A DNA stretch of 64,000 bases from Roseivirga sp. (GCA_029262895.1 JAJCYM010000067.1:19459-83458), one strand, 5' to 3'; shown: positions 43,151-52,590, counted from the first letter of the stretch. The notes: generated by a model from the sequence alone, not told the origin. A program made the numbers and translations.

Positions 43151-46100
43151 TGAGTGAGAAAAAATTAAGATCGCAAGTTATTAAAAAACGTATTGCCAAA
43201 TCAATACTGTGGATCTTACTCACCCCTCTTATTTTATTACTCCTCGCAATTGGGCTAATACAACTTCCCCCAGTACAAAATTATGTCGTTGATGAAATCA
43301 CAGATTACCTTACTGAGGGCACTGGTTACCACACTTCAATAGACTACGCCAATATTCGCTGGTTTAACTCTGTGGTATTTGATGGAATGGTCATTTATGA
43401 TAAAGACAGCACCCAAATGATCTCAATAGATGAATTTGTCCTTTCATTTAAGCTAAGGTCATTGATCGGTAATAAGGACATTGAAATCAATGAAGCCTGG
43501 CTTGAAGGGGCAGAAGTCAATTTGAGAGATGAAGGAGAAGTTGGTTTGAATATAGATAAATGGGTTTATAACCTCACACAACTTACGGCATCAGGGGGGG
43601 CAGCAACTGGTGAACCGGGCTCTTTTGCTGTCGAAAAAATCACCCTGGTTGATTCGGAGTTCAGTCTTGCTGATGCAAGAATAGACTCTGTGGCTGATGG
43701 CTTTGATTACAGCCACTTTAGGTTAAAAAATTTGAATGCTAATCTGCGGAATATGAAAGCCATCCGCGACACCTTCCAAATAGACATAGAGTATTTTAGA
43801 ACAGTTGATCAAAAGACTGGGTTGGACATCAAGGATTTGAGTGCCTTTTTCCAAATCTCACAAAAAGGCATGGCGCTGTATGACCTCAGTTTGGAAATGG
43901 GAAAAAGTCATATCAAAGATTCCATTGTATTCAGACATGCCAAACCCTCGCATATGTCTTACTTCGTTGACAGTGTTGATATCAGTGCCAACTTCAACGA
44001 GTCGATAATTCATAGCGATGAACTCGCCTTGTTTGCTCCTGAGCTCAAGGGGTTGGATGAAAGTGTTCAACTCTCAGGTCATTTTACCGGCACGGTTCGC
44101 TCGTTCTACTCCAATAATTTCCAACTGAAGTTCAAAGACCACACCTACCTGAATGGCATCATTGATGTAGCGGGTTTACCTGACTTTGGTGAAACATATT
44201 TTGTAGTAGGCCTGGAAAATTCCACCATTAAAACCACAGACATCAAAGATTATATTCCAGATCCCGCCTTTCGGGTTTCGGACAAACTTGGCTTGGTCAA
44301 TCTCAAAGGACGCTTTGAGGGCCTTACTTATGACTTCGTAGCCGATGGTGAGTTCATTACAGAAATTGGAAACTTCAACTCAAACACCAAGGTGGAAACC
44401 ACAGATGAAGGAGTCTTAAGCTATGACGGGGAGTTAGCCATGCAAGCTTTTGACCTGGGCTATTTTACAGGGGACAGCACCTTTCAAATGGTTGACATGA
44501 ACGGCACCATAGTCGGGTCGGGCTTTACTTTGGAAGACGCAGATTTTCTTCTTAATGCGACCATCTCCAAAGTAGGCATCAATGGCTACGATTATCAGAA
44601 TATTGTTACTACCAACGGCCGCTTTGCTCAATCTTTCTTCTCAGGAGGGTTGACAGTAGATGATGACAACTTCATTCTCGATGCAACGGGATCAGTTGAC
44701 CTGAGAGATAGGAAAAACCTCTTCAATATTGACGGTACCATACAACGTGCCAACCTGGAAATGCTAAACCTGGCCTCAACTGATATTGTGGTAGCTACAG
44801 ACTTCAAAACTGATTTTACCGGCATCAAACTCGATAGTATTAATGGGGAAATTGAATTAAAAAACACCTATTTCAAATATCTGGAAAAGGACATTCTGAT
44901 GGATTCCTTATTCTTCTCTGCTAAACGTAACGATGAGCGAAGAATAGTGGATTTTGAATCAAATTACTTTGACATCAATCTGGTTGGTAATTTTGAATTC
45001 ACTTCTCTACTCGATGAAATTAAAAGTGTAAACGAGCAGTATCGACTGATCTTTTCAAGTCAGATGAGTGAGATGGACGACTATCTGGCCAATCTTAAAT
45101 ACCAGGCACCCTTTGATGTGACCTACACCATAGACCTGCCTGAAATTACGCCCATCATCCATCTTTTTGATACGGCTATTTACGTTTCTCCAAACACCAC
45201 CCTTCTAGGTAGATTTTCCAATAGCTCACAGGAAGATTTCACTATTATGGGGGAGATAGACACTATGCAATATGCCAATATCAAGTTTATCAATAATGAA
45301 ATAAACATCAATGCCAGCAACTTAAGGGACAGTACAAATGTGTTGACATTAGGTTATTTATACTCTGAAAAACAGATTTATGCCAATACCTCCGAAACTG
45401 ATTCTTTAACTATTGCAGCGGAATGGGATGGCAAACATATTGACATTGAGCAGAACCTTATCCAAAAAAGCAGTGGTAATTATGCGGCCATCAGAGCAGG
45501 AATCGATTTCTACCCTGATCGCACAGAGCTTAACTTTGAGAACTCCAATCTTATGGCGCTCGATCAGACCTGGTTGATTTCAGAAGACAATAGAGTGATC
45601 TTCGGAGAAAAGAGGATCGATATAAAGAATCTCAACATTTTTAATGCTGATCAATCGGTCAACTTCGAGGGAGAGGTTTCAGTTTTGAAAGACAGTGCCA
45701 AGACCCTTCAAATCATTTTTACAGATGTGGGTGTTGAGAACATCAATACCGTGGCCAGCAAGCAGTACTCAGGGAAAATCAACGGTAAACTGAGCGCACA
45801 GAACCTTTATTATAACCCCGTTTTATTTGGTGAAATCACTGTTGATGAGCTTAAAATAGATGAGTTTTTGGTGGGCGATGTAGATGGCTCTTTGCTATGG
45901 AATGATCAAAAAAAGCTATTTGACCTGAATTTTGAAGTCAATCGACTCAATAAGAAAATTATCGAGCTCACAGGTGATTTCTACCCTTCGAACAAAGTGG
46001 ACCAACTCGATTTAAATTTGAAATTAGATGGGGCAAATCTCAATATTGCTGAACCTTATATAGAAGATTACTTCACTCAGATTGCTGGAACCATTGAAGG

Positions 46101-47697
46101 TGAGATAGGAATCACTGGTTCTTTAAAGGATCCCGTATTGAAAGGAAAAGGTGAGCTCCACAACGGATCGATGAATATTGACTACCTGAACACGGCCTAT
46201 TCTTTTAATGGAGAGCTGAGCCTTGATAAGGACATTATTAGGCTGCCCGTTCTAAATCTTAAGGATAAAAATGACTCTGACCTCACCTTCTCTGGAGCTG
46301 TCAGACATAATTCCCTCAAGAACTTCACTTTCGACCTGAATGGTAACATGCAAAACTTCAATGTACTTAGTACAGATGATGAGCATGGTGAATTATACTA
46401 TGGAGAGGCCTATGCATCTGGCACTGTCAATTTGAGTGGGGCGGCCAACAATCTAAGTATTGCTGCTGTGGTTACGACACAACCCAATACAAGTTTATAC
46501 ATCCCTATCAGTGAATCTGAAGATATTCAGGAGACAGATTTTATCAAATTCATCGATCGTACCGAAGTGGCAAAGGACACACTGGCCGTACAAATTGATG
46601 AAGTAAACAAGGTGAAAATTGAAGGATTGAGCCTTGATTTGGATATTGGGGTTACACCTGATGCATACACAGAAATTATTATTGATGCCAAGACCGGTGA
46701 CATTATAAGAGGAAGGGGCAATGGTCAATTAAGACTGCAAATCGATACTCAAGGAGACTTTCAAATGACTGGTGACTTTGAAATTACTGAGGGGGCCTAT
46801 AACTTCTCCTTATATAACATTATCACCAAAGAATTTCAGATTGAACAGCCTAGCAAGATTTCATGGTTCGGTGATCCCTATGCAGGTATTATGGATATTA
46901 ATGCCTCCTATGCCCAAAACACATCGCTGACCCCTCTTTTGAATGATATTGGCATAGGAAACCCGAACGAAGCGGGCACAGGCAATGCCAGACGATTTCC
47001 GACCAAAGTTTTACTAAAGTTACAGGGCGAATTACTTTCTCCAGAGATCAATTTTGACATTGACTTTAGCGAGATCAATACGCAAGATTTTCAGTTCCAA
47101 ACCGCCATCAATGCCTTCAAAAACAAAATTAACAGTGATGAGCAAGAGCTGAACAGACAAGTACTCAGTTTGATAGTGCTAAACAGATTTTCTGAGCAGG
47201 GTAACCTGAATATTGGTGGGAAGACTGCTACTCAAAACGTAAGTCAATTACTTTCCAATCAGCTTAGCCAGTTTATAGCACAATTGGATGAGAATCTTGA
47301 GGTGGACTTTGACCTGGCTGATCTGACAGAAGAGGCATTCAATACTTTTCAATTGAGGCTTTCTTATACCTTTCTAAATGGCCGCCTACGTGTGACAAGG
47401 GAAGGCGGGCTTTCTAATTTGGTAGATGTGAACAGTATAGCCGGTGACTGGACAGCAGAATATCTGCTTACTGCAGATGGCAGATACAAAGTCAAAGTTT
47501 ATAGCAAAACAAATTATGATTTAGCCACAGCAGCCATTACCCAAAATGCAACAAGCAATACAACAGGCGCCAGCATTACTCAGACCACAAGCTTTAATTC
47601 CATCAAGGAATTTTTCAAAGGTGTTGGCAAGAAAAGAAGGACGAGAAAGAAAAAGCAAAGCAACAAAGTAACCAATCCGGACTCCGGAGGGAATTAA
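43150..47697 (+). CDS. tamB: TamB-like translocation/assembly module protein
   Basis: 1515 residues. One N-terminal membrane helix (about 18-38) anchors a very long periplasmic beta-rich domain of repeated amphipathic strands ending in the DUF490/TamB C-terminal region (about 1100-1460, with LLKLQGELLSPEINFDIDFSE in pieces and RLSYTFLNGRLRVTREGG). Such proteins bridge the inner and outer membranes and are implicated in lipid transfer or outer-membrane protein assembly. The start is TTG at 43150; a GGAGGT 5 nt upstream favours it. The basic tail is KKRRTRKKKQ. Confidence 0.9.
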   Translation: MSEKKLRSQVIKKRIAKSILWILLTPLILLLLAIGLIQLPPVQNYVVDEITDYLTEGTGYHTSIDYANIRWFNSVVFDGMVIYDKDSTQMISIDEFVLSFKLRSLIGNKDIEINEAWLEGAEVNLRDEGEVGLNIDKWVYNLTQLTASGGAATGEPGSFAVEKITLVDSEFSLADARIDSVADGFDYSHFRLKNLNANLRNMKAIRDTFQIDIEYFRTVDQKTGLDIKDLSAFFQISQKGMALYDLSLEMGKSHIKDSIVFRHAKPSHMSYFVDSVDISANFNESIIHSDELALFAPELKGLDESVQLSGHFTGTVRSFYSNNFQLKFKDHTYLNGIIDVAGLPDFGETYFVVGLENSTIKTTDIKDYIPDPAFRVSDKLGLVNLKGRFEGLTYDFVADGEFITEIGNFNSNTKVETTDEGVLSYDGELAMQAFDLGYFTGDSTFQMVDMNGTIVGSGFTLEDADFLLNATISKVGINGYDYQNIVTTNGRFAQSFFSGGLTVDDDNFILDATGSVDLRDRKNLFNIDGTIQRANLEMLNLASTDIVVATDFKTDFTGIKLDSINGEIELKNTYFKYLEKDILMDSLFFSAKRNDERRIVDFESNYFDINLVGNFEFTSLLDEIKSVNEQYRLIFSSQMSEMDDYLANLKYQAPFDVTYTIDLPEITPIIHLFDTAIYVSPNTTLLGRFSNSSQEDFTIMGEIDTMQYANIKFINNEININASNLRDSTNVLTLGYLYSEKQIYANTSETDSLTIAAEWDGKHIDIEQNLIQKSSGNYAAIRAGIDFYPDRTELNFENSNLMALDQTWLISEDNRVIFGEKRIDIKNLNIFNADQSVNFEGEVSVLKDSAKTLQIIFTDVGVENINTVASKQYSGKINGKLSAQNLYYNPVLFGEITVDELKIDEFLVGDVDGSLLWNDQKKLFDLNFEVNRLNKKIIELTGDFYPSNKVDQLDLNLKLDGANLNIAEPYIEDYFTQIAGTIEGEIGITGSLKDPVLKGKGELHNGSMNIDYLNTAYSFNGELSLDKDIIRLPVLNLKDKNDSDLTFSGAVRHNSLKNFTFDLNGNMQNFNVLSTDDEHGELYYGEAYASGTVNLSGAANNLSIAAVVTTQPNTSLYIPISESEDIQETDFIKFIDRTEVAKDTLAVQIDEVNKVKIEGLSLDLDIGVTPDAYTEIIIDAKTGDIIRGRGNGQLRLQIDTQGDFQMTGDFEITEGAYNFSLYNIITKEFQIEQPSKISWFGDPYAGIMDINASYAQNTSLTPLLNDIGIGNPNEAGTGNARRFPTKVLLKLQGELLSPEINFDIDFSEINTQDFQFQTAINAFKNKINSDEQELNRQVLSLIVLNRFSEQGNLNIGGKTATQNVSQLLSNQLSQFIAQLDENLEVDFDLADLTEEAFNTFQLRLSYTFLNGRLRVTREGGLSNLVDVNSIAGDWTAEYLLTADGRYKVKVYSKTNYDLATAAITQNATSNTTGASITQTTSFNSIKEFFKGVGKKRRTRKKKQSNKVTNPDSGGN

Positions 47698-47726
47698 CCC
47701 GGATTAATCAAAATTGTCTGAACTGA

Positions 47727-47734
47727 TACCTTTG
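47727..47734 (+). promoter_or_regulatory. Putative -7 promoter element for the DUF2279 gene
   Basis: TACCTTTG matches the Bacteroidota -7 consensus and lies 47 nt before the start codon of the DUF2279 gene. A -33 element at normal spacing is not obvious. Confidence 0.45.
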
Positions 47735-47780
47735 AATACCACAGCCAATGCTGGCTCAATGTGATTGATTATCTTTCCAC

Positions 47781-48650
47781 ATGAGATATCCTCTGTCCTT
47801 TTGCCTTATGCTCATATGCCTTACTACGTTTGGGCAACAGGACACATTGAGGAACAAGCGCCTTAATACAATACTGATAACGGGAGGCATCGGCTATAGT
47901 GCTGCCATTTATGGCCTCAGCGAACTATGGTATAAAGAACAGGGGCTGGGTTCATTCAGGTTCTTTAATGACAATGCCGAATGGAATCAAGTAGATAAGG
48001 TTGGCCATTTTTATTCCACTTACCACTTTTCACGCCTGGGCAATCAGGTACTTAGGTGGGCCAGTGTTGAAGACAAAAAAGCAGCCTTTTGGGGAAGCAT
48101 AGCTGGCACAGCCCTACTTATCCCCATCGAAATATTAGATGGGTTTTCTCCTGAATTCGGTTTCTCCTATGGCGATATGATTGCTAATGCTGCCGGTTCT
48201 GCTTTTTTTCTAGGCCAGGAGTTGCTTTGGCAAGAGCAGCGCATCAAACCCAAATTTAGCTTTAGCCAAACCTCCCTGGCCCAATTAAAACCAGATCTGC
48301 TTGGGGATGGTTTAGCGGAAGAATGGTTCAAAGATTACAATGGCCAAACCTACTGGCTATCATTTGACATAAGGGCATTCGCCCCGGAATCCAACTGGCC
48401 CAAATGGCTAAATCTCGCCATTGGGTATGGTGCTCAGAATATGCTGCGCGCCCGCGAATTTCAAAACAACCTGGAGGGCTTTAATAGCTATCGACAGTGG
48501 TATTTAGGAATAGACCTTGACCTCACTTCCATCCCAACAAAAAGAAAATGGCTTAAAACTGCCTTGTTTCTTCTGGATATTATCAAGCTACCTGCACCTG
48601 CTCTTGAATTCAATAAGAACCAGAGCAAATTGCATTTCCTACAATTTTAG
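47781..48650 (+). CDS. DUF2279 family exported protein
   Basis: 289 residues with a signal peptide (about 1-19, ending TFG-QQ). The family core is DKVGHFYSTYHFSRLGNQVL, then GSIAGTALLIPIEILDGFSPEFGFSYGDMIANAAG in pieces. Two hydrophobic segments lie there, and a beta-rich C-terminal part includes WLSFDIRAF and WYLGIDLDLTSIP. DUF2279 proteins are predicted envelope proteins of unknown role. It stands after the TamB-like gene with an 83-nt gap holding a promoter-like element. Confidence 0.82.
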   Translation: MRYPLSFCLMLICLTTFGQQDTLRNKRLNTILITGGIGYSAAIYGLSELWYKEQGLGSFRFFNDNAEWNQVDKVGHFYSTYHFSRLGNQVLRWASVEDKKAAFWGSIAGTALLIPIEILDGFSPEFGFSYGDMIANAAGSAFFLGQELLWQEQRIKPKFSFSQTSLAQLKPDLLGDGLAEEWFKDYNGQTYWLSFDIRAFAPESNWPKWLNLAIGYGAQNMLRAREFQNNLEGFNSYRQWYLGIDLDLTSIPTKRKWLKTALFLLDIIKLPAPALEFNKNQSKLHFLQF

Positions 48651-48708
48651 AATTCAGTTTCTAACTGAAAACATAATACCAAAGCCGCAAATTGAGTTAT
48701 ACCCAATA

Positions 48709-49635
48709 ATGACCAACTTCAGTCGGATGCCAAAACTCTTGAATAAAACCACGCTGTTAGTTGTACTCCTGTGTACAATAGTGTCGTGCGGCAATAATGA
48801 TGATTCGTCCACCCCACCTGACGATTCGTCCACCCTACCCATTAATGATCCCTTCGCCATTGAGGTAAGCACCGAAGCAATTGCCGAATTCATCGATGAT
48901 GACATCGAAAAACTTGTGTTATTCCATCTTTTAAATCTGGCGCAATCCAATGAAGGAGGCATCATCGAAACCCACCTTCCCGATGATCCCTTCAGGAGCA
49001 GAAATGATTGTGCAAATCATTCCGTGAACGAAACAACAGGTGAAATTATCATTGACTTTGCCTCAGGTTGTGAAGGCACAAATGGTATTCTAAGAGCGGG
49101 TAAAATTACGGCTTCATTTACCGAAGAGGAAAATGGTGTTTTCAAAGACATCCAGATCACTCTCGATCAATATGCTGTGGAGAACATTGCCGTAGAAGGT
49201 TCAAGACATCTTATCAATAATGCCAACAGTGAAACTAAATATGGTGATATAAACAGTTCTGTAAACTCTGGTAGACTCAGTTTTGGAGACGGCACGGTGT
49301 ATATCTATAATAGCGAAAGGAGCCTTTCGTATACTGAAGCTGGTGGTGGACAGGATTTTGAAGATTTCTCTTTTCTCACGAAAATTAACAAAACTGGTAC
49401 CAATAGGGCAGGGATTTCATTCATAGCCAATTCTGAAGCAGGGTTAACCTATACCACCGAATGTTTTAGATTGGGCCTCTCTCTAGCTTCTGCCGGTATT
49501 CTCAATCTTTCAATTGGCGACACCCACAAATCGATCGATTTTGGAGTTTCAGGATGCTCTGGAATAGTTACCGCCACTGACGCTGAAGGCATGGAATTCA
49601 AAATTGACTTGACTGAACTGATCGTCAACAATTGA
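48709..49635 (+). CDS. Exported lipoprotein of unknown function
   Basis: 308 residues from ATG 48709 (302 from ATG 48727, the more likely start, which gives a standard signal with Cys21 in IVSCGNN). A longer frame back to 48517 overlaps the previous gene and can be set aside. After the lipid site comes a short duplicated DDSSTPP/DDSSTLP linker, then a beta-rich domain (about 35-302). Three further Cys (CANH, CEGT and CSGI) could form disulfides. No family recognised. The gene ends 28 bp before RNase P RNA. Confidence 0.72.
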   Translation: MTNFSRMPKLLNKTTLLVVLLCTIVSCGNNDDSSTPPDDSSTLPINDPFAIEVSTEAIAEFIDDDIEKLVLFHLLNLAQSNEGGIIETHLPDDPFRSRNDCANHSVNETTGEIIIDFASGCEGTNGILRAGKITASFTEEENGVFKDIQITLDQYAVENIAVEGSRHLINNANSETKYGDINSSVNSGRLSFGDGTVYIYNSERSLSYTEAGGGQDFEDFSFLTKINKTGTNRAGISFIANSEAGLTYTTECFRLGLSLASAGILNLSIGDTHKSIDFGVSGCSGIVTATDAEGMEFKIDLTELIVNN

Positions 49636-49657
49636 TCCATTAACTTAACTATCTTTG
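49632..49657 (+). promoter_or_regulatory. Promoter of rnpB
   Basis: TATCTTTG (49650-49657) is a perfect -7 element whose expected start falls at the first base of the RNA's P1 helix (49664). A TTG at 49632-49634, overlapping the upstream stop codon, may be the -33 element (15-bp spacing). Confidence 0.7.
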
Positions 49658-49663
49658 CCCTCG

Positions 49664-49985
49664 ATACAAGCCGTCTTATCGTTCCTGACGATTAATGTCA
49701 GGAGAGGAAAGTCCGGGCACCATAGGGAAGTATAGCGGTTAACTGCCGTCGGGCTGGCTGAAAGGTCAGTTTAGGACTAGTGCAACAGAAAGAATGTACA
49801 GGTTAAGCTGTAGTGAAATCAGGTAAACTCTATGCGGTGAAATGCCATGTATGCCAGTGTTTGAGGGTTCCCGCCCGATGCTGGTGGGTGGGCAGATTGA
49901 TCCTGACGGCAACGTCAGGGCTAGATAAATGATAAGAATGCTGATGTTAAAGTCAGTAGACAGAACCCGGCTTATAGGCTTGTAT
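49664..49985 (+). ncRNA. rnpB: RNase P RNA, bacterial class A
   Basis: About 322 nt. The ends pair as a perfect 9-bp P1 (atacaagcc with ggcttgtat). The diagnostic conserved regions are present: gaggaaagtccgggc near the 5' end, a central gtgcaacagaaag and ggtaaactc, and acagaacccggctta near the 3' end. It is the catalytic RNA that matures tRNA 5' ends. A run of T follows the last base and acts as terminator. Boundaries come from the P1 pairing and the promoter position. Confidence 0.96.
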
Positions 49986-49996
49986 CTTTTTTTTAT
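49984..49996 (+). terminator. T-run at the 3' end of rnpB
   Basis: The P1 helix of RNase P RNA is followed directly by atcttttttttattt. The P1/3' stem plus T-run can serve as an intrinsic terminator. Confidence 0.55.
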
Positions 49997-50158
49997 TTAG
50001 TACAATGGTTGATTTGTAAATTGGGAAACTGGTTATTCGAGAGCCGGTGAAATAGGCAAATCATTTGTGCAATTATCTTTTCATCTTATCTCTGGATCTC
50101 CGTTTGCTTTTCAAGCTTTAGCATTATTTTGCACTACAATTAAGACAACGAAAAATTT

Positions 50159-50220
50159 ACCATTTCATTAATTGACTAATTAACCAATCCACCATTTTAC
50201 CAATTGACTAATCAACCCAT
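50159..50220. repeat. Two imperfect tandem repeats before the sigma-54 activator gene
   Basis: Units 50159-50190 and 50191-50220 both read accattt-(ca/ta)-aattgactaat-aacc-at with few differences, ending 3 nt before the start codon of the activator gene. They may bind a regulator, or may be simple duplication. The rest of the 49997-50158 gap shows nothing clear. Confidence 0.6.
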
Positions 50221-50223
50221 ATC

Positions 50224-51378
50224 ATGGCAAAAATCTTAATCATAGATGACGAGCAGAGTATTAGAAGTACGCTAAGAGAAATTCTGGAGTACGAAAAATA
50301 TATCATTGACGAAGCCAAAGACGGTGAAGAAGGACTCAAGAAACTTATTAGTGATAATTACGACATCGCGCTTTGTGATGTGAGAATGCCAAAGATGGAC
50401 GGCATTGAGCTACTGGAAAGAGTACAAATGGCTGGTATCGATACCCAGTTCATAATGATTTCTGCTCATGGCACTATAGAGACTGCCGTAGATGCCACCA
50501 AAATGGGCGCATTTGATTTTGTACCTAAGCCACCGGATCTCAACCGACTCTTACTTACGGTTAAGAATGCTTTGGAGAAGTCCTCTTTGGTAACCGAAAC
50601 CAAAGTCCTAAAAAAGAAGCTCTCCAAGAAATATGAAATGGTCGGTGAATCGGATTCACTGCTGGAGGTTTTGGAAATGATGGATAAGGTTGGACCTACA
50701 GATGCCAGGGTGCTAATCACTGGTCCAAACGGGACCGGTAAGGAATTGGTAGCCCGCGGTGTTCATGAAAGAAGCAATAGGGCCAAAGCCCCTTTTATTG
50801 AGGTTAACTGTGCTGCCATTCCCTCTGAACTTATCGAAAGCGAATTGTTCGGGCATGAAAAAGGCTCTTTTACCTCAGCTGTAAAGCAGAGGATAGGCAA
50901 ATTTGAGCAGGCTGATGGCGGAACTTTGTTCTTGGATGAGATCGGAGACATGAGCCTCTCGGCCCAGGCAAAGGTACTTCGTGCATTGCAGGAACATCGC
51001 ATTACCCGCGTTGGCGGTGACAAAGACATCAATGTTAATGTGAGAGTGTTGGCTGCCACCAACAAAGACTTGAAAACCGAGATTGCTGATAACAACTTTA
51101 GAGAAGACCTTTATCACCGATTGGGAGTTATCCTTATTCAAGTACCGGCTCTAAAAGACAGGAAGGAAGACATTCCACTGTTAGTAGATAAATTTCTTGA
51201 AGATATTGCCAATGAATATGGCACCAAAACGAAGGTCATTGATGAACAAGCCATCACCAAGTTGCAAGATTATGACTGGTCTGGAAATATTAGAGAATTG
51301 AGAAATGTAACGGAGCGGTTGGTAATTATGTGTGAAGAAACAATTACCGAAGCGGATGTAACCAAGTACCTGATTTAA
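50224..51378 (+). CDS. Sigma-54-interacting response regulator without DNA-binding domain
   Basis: 384 residues. Receiver domain with Asp52 in CDVRMP and Lys102; AAA+ domain with Walker A GPNGTGKE (166-173), sigma-54 contact loop GSFTSA (214-219, in place of GAFTGA), Walker B GGTLFLDEIGD and the conserved RELRNV. The protein stops right after the AAA+ lid (TEADVTKYLI) and lacks the Fis-type helix-turn-helix found in NtrC. It could act from solution, or with other DNA-binding partners. No kinase is adjacent; the NtrY-like kinase at 14.8-18.5 kb is a possible, unproven partner. Confidence 0.93.
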   Translation: MAKILIIDDEQSIRSTLREILEYEKYIIDEAKDGEEGLKKLISDNYDIALCDVRMPKMDGIELLERVQMAGIDTQFIMISAHGTIETAVDATKMGAFDFVPKPPDLNRLLLTVKNALEKSSLVTETKVLKKKLSKKYEMVGESDSLLEVLEMMDKVGPTDARVLITGPNGTGKELVARGVHERSNRAKAPFIEVNCAAIPSELIESELFGHEKGSFTSAVKQRIGKFEQADGGTLFLDEIGDMSLSAQAKVLRALQEHRITRVGGDKDINVNVRVLAATNKDLKTEIADNNFREDLYHRLGVILIQVPALKDRKEDIPLLVDKFLEDIANEYGTKTKVIDEQAITKLQDYDWSGNIRELRNVTERLVIMCEETITEADVTKYLI

Positions 51379-51381
51379 GCC

Positions 51382-51516
51382 CTACCACCTGCCCTGCTTG
51401 GGCTTCTTCTGCTCTACATCAGACTTTGTATAGGTTGGGCATGGCTTCTGCAAACAAGAACTCATACCTAGCATAAAGACTGCCAAAAGGATTACTATAA
51501 TCTTTAATTTCTTCAT
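51382..51516 (-). CDS. Small 44-residue lipoprotein
   Basis: This short gene encodes a lipoprotein signal (basic KKLK, then a hydrophobic core, then a lipobox GMSSC with Cys21) and a mature tail of only 24 residues, CLQKPCPTYTKSDVEQKKPK then QGRW. A second Cys follows in PCPTY. Small lipoproteins of this CPxY/K-rich pattern are common in Bacteroidota, though their role is unknown. It lies between the sigma-54 activator gene (convergent) and the LuxE-like gene. Confidence 0.7.
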   Translation of the reverse strand: MKKLKIIVILLAVFMLGMSSCLQKPCPTYTKSDVEQKKPKQGRW

Positions 51517-51600
51517 TGGGGCTTAAATCTATAAAAATTTTCGTTTACTGAAACGAGCTGAGGCATATTTTCCTAAACGTGCTCTACTAAACATTTATTA

Positions 51601-52590
51601 TTATGCCAACATCAAATTACAACCTCTGACATCGGAATTATCCATTCTTCCAAGCACTTCAAAACTTCCGTTTGAGTGCACTCGCCCCAAATCCTTGGTC
51701 TCAATAAACGAGCAAGAATGTAGGTTTGCCAGATCAATCACATTCAATACTCCACTCTTCAAATCATCAGAAATGTTGAACGGATCGTTAATGTCTCTTG
51801 TCATCACTTTCATAGTACGTGCTGGGTAAAAAATACCCTCCTCCTTAGAGTAGGCCTGTGAGAAAAGCTCAGTCATTCCATATTCAGAATGAACCCTATC
51901 AACACCAAATTTGTCTTTGAGGAGGTCATGGACATCATTTCGAACCAGCTCATCTCGCTTTCCCTTCATTCCTCCTGTTTCCATCACAATCAAGTCTGGA
52001 AAATCAAAACTCGTCTTCTCCGCGATGTCCATTAAGGCGAAGGTCACTCCCAGGAGTACCACCCTCTTTTTCGCTCTTCTCACCTCTTTAAGTGCCTCAA
52101 TCAGAAGATCATGATCGTGCAAGAAGAAGCCCGACTCTTTGGCCCCACTCTTTTTTATGAAATGATCGACCATAGCCACAAGACTGGAGTGCGACCTTTC
52201 CAGATAAGAAGGCAATAAGGCCAGCCAGACATACTCGTCCACATCACCATAAAACTGATTAAACCCTTTTTGACAATTCTTCAGATAGAAATCCGTCTGT
52301 GGGTAATAATGTTTGCTGGTTATTGAGCCTGTGGTCCCACTACTCTCAAAATATCCCTCAGTAGACCAATTCCCAGATTTAATAATATGACTCTTGAAAA
52401 ACTCTATGGGCAAGAATGGTATTTTCTCCATAGTATTAACTTCACTGACGTCAATTCCCAAGTGACGTATATAAGCCCTGTATAGCTCATTTTCATTTGC
52501 CTGAAAGTCGAATACCTTCAGCGCAACTGACTCGAATTCACCTGGCTCAAGTGAAAAAATCTTGTCCGATAAACTTTTTAAATTATTCAT
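51601..52590 (-). CDS. LuxE-like acyl-protein synthetase/adenylating family protein
   Basis: 329 residues. ANL-type motifs are present: FESSGTTGSITSKHY (ATP-phosphate loop), VLLGVTFALM, METGGMKGKRDELVR and EYGMTELFSQAY. LuxE activates fatty acids in bacterial luminescence; family members in Bacteroidota are found without lux genes and probably adenylate another carboxylate. No lux or transporter genes are near. Monocistronic and divergent from a lipoprotein gene. Substrate unknown. Confidence 0.82.
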   Translation of the reverse strand: MNNLKSLSDKIFSLEPGEFESVALKVFDFQANENELYRAYIRHLGIDVSEVNTMEKIPFLPIEFFKSHIIKSGNWSTEGYFESSGTTGSITSKHYYPQTDFYLKNCQKGFNQFYGDVDEYVWLALLPSYLERSHSSLVAMVDHFIKKSGAKESGFFLHDHDLLIEALKEVRRAKKRVVLLGVTFALMDIAEKTSFDFPDLIVMETGGMKGKRDELVRNDVHDLLKDKFGVDRVHSEYGMTELFSQAYSKEEGIFYPARTMKVMTRDINDPFNISDDLKSGVLNVIDLANLHSCSFIETKDLGRVHSNGSFEVLGRMDNSDVRGCNLMLA

